A stretch of DNA of 5,058 nucleotides, from NCBI GenBank assembly GCA_017459315.1, contig JAFUDD010000317.1, positions 1 to 5,058 on the forward strand. Reading direction: 5' to 3'. Shown here piece after piece: positions 4,614-5,058 of the stretch. Each line of letters starts with the position of its first letter. Position 1 is the stretch's first letter. A model generated the notes under the pieces. That model saw only the letters and a list, made by a program, of their open reading frames with translations. It made no database searches and was not told the DNA's origin. The stretch is from Clostridia bacterium. GTDB taxonomy: Bacteria > Bacillota_A > Clostridia > Christensenellales > CAG-138. The translations under genes and the position numbers were made by a program.

Positions 4614-5058
4614 TACCATGCAGGTCGCCAAACGCATCCGCAACGCGCGGATCGAAAAGAATCTCACGCAGGCCGCCGTCGCCGACGCGCTCGGCGTCAG
4701 CTATCAGGCCGTGTCCAACTGGGAGCGCGGCAACTCGATGCCGGACATTGCCAAGCTGCCGGAGCTGTGCGCGCTGCTCGGCGTGTCGTTTGAATCGCTC
4801 GTCGGCGGCGCATCGCCCGACGCCGCCGCCGTGCAGAAAGCAATGGACGGCGAGCCGATCACGATCAAAGAGGCCGCGTCCGTCGCGCAGCTGCTCCCGC
4901 CCGAAACCGTCCGCGCCGCCGCAGAGCAGGCCGAGCAAAACGACGAACCGATCGACTATGCCACGCTGCTTTCGCTCGCGCCGTTCATGGATAACGAGAC
5001 GCTGGATCGGCTCGCGGACAAGGTCATGCTCGACGATTTTGCCAAGGTGCGCTCGCTC
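4606..5058 (+). CDS. XRE (Cro/C1-type) transcriptional regulator with C-terminal 31-residue repeats (partial)
   Basis: 151 codons are present and the frame is still open at the right edge. Residues 8-65 form a classic Cro/C1 HTH: AKRIRNARIEKNLTQAAVAD, then ALGVSYQAVSNWERGNSMPD, then LPELCALLGVSFESLVGG. The domain binds operator DNA, usually as a dimer. After a linker (66-82), two units of exactly 31 residues follow without gaps, 83-113 (starts EPITIKEA) and 114-144 (starts EPIDYATL). They share EPI, S, A, ET, A and a final D at equal spacing, and the second contains the phrase LAPFMDNETLDRL. A further unit may continue past the edge. AAGGAGG at 4591-4597 precedes ATG 4606 by 8 nt. The regulated genes are unknown; the nearby palindromes are candidates for autoregulation. 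Confidence 0.88.
   Translation, partial: MFDTMQVAKRIRNARIEKNLTQAAVADALGVSYQAVSNWERGNSMPDIAKLPELCALLGVSFESLVGGASPDAAAVQKAMDGEPITIKEAASVAQLLPPETVRAAAEQAEQNDEPIDYATLLSLAPFMDNETLDRLADKVMLDDFAKVRSL

Noticed and set aside
4369..4938. Reverse-strand open frame of 189 codons opposite the small gene and XRE gene
   Set aside because: It is antisense to a clear HTH gene, has no SD, and has low-complexity composition typical of shadow frames.
1..5058. CRISPR array, tRNA or rRNA gene, insertion sequence, integrase or phage attachment site
   Set aside because: I saw no regularly spaced repeats, cloverleaf, transposase or recombinase motifs, or flanking direct repeats in the window.

Overview
The window is GC-rich and compact, with strong AGGAGG-type ribosome binding sites, ATGA start/stop overlaps and many codons ending in G or C. 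A recognisable YtxC-family sporulation protein and a clostridial-style Cro/C1 regulator point to a GC-rich, endospore-forming Bacillota, probably a gut-type member of the Clostridia. That placement is inferred from protein style; nothing here identifies a species.

Positions 1-3483 hold the 3' part of a phage structural operon, all on the + strand. It contains the last codons of an upstream gene (possibly the major capsid protein), a strong hairpin, an 83-aa small protein, a 181-aa head-to-tail adaptor-like protein, a 476-aa beta-rich protein resembling podophage tail-hub/stabilisation proteins (P22 gp10-like), a 65-aa helical protein and a 288-aa Ala-rich helical protein. The genes are tightly packed or overlapping. 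The operon closes with a clear intrinsic terminator at 3453-3483. The order coat, adaptor, gp10-like, then helical proteins recalls short-tailed (P22-type) phages. No tailspike, lysis gene, integrase or attachment site is visible.

Positions 3484-4353 look like host DNA. A short AT-richer gap carries CATACAATA at 3531-3539, which fits the -10 element of the mother-cell sporulation sigma factors sigma-E and sigma-K. It is followed by a well-spaced SD and a ytxC-like gene, then by two near-identical palindromes that can fold into one long hairpin before a T-tract.

Positions 4346-5058 begin a second host-type unit: a candidate sigma-A promoter, a 65-aa unknown protein, and, overlapping its end by 8 bp, an XRE-family regulator that runs off the right edge. 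The regulator's C-terminal part contains two gapless 31-residue repeats. The start regions of these last two genes are near-identical over 20 nt.

The main points for a second look are the sporulation-type promoter beside a YtxC homologue, the abrupt phage-to-sporulation-gene junction, the double palindrome, and the repeat-bearing regulator. I did not find convincing evidence of a wholly new system. The phage protein assignments rest on pattern and gene order, not on database matches.
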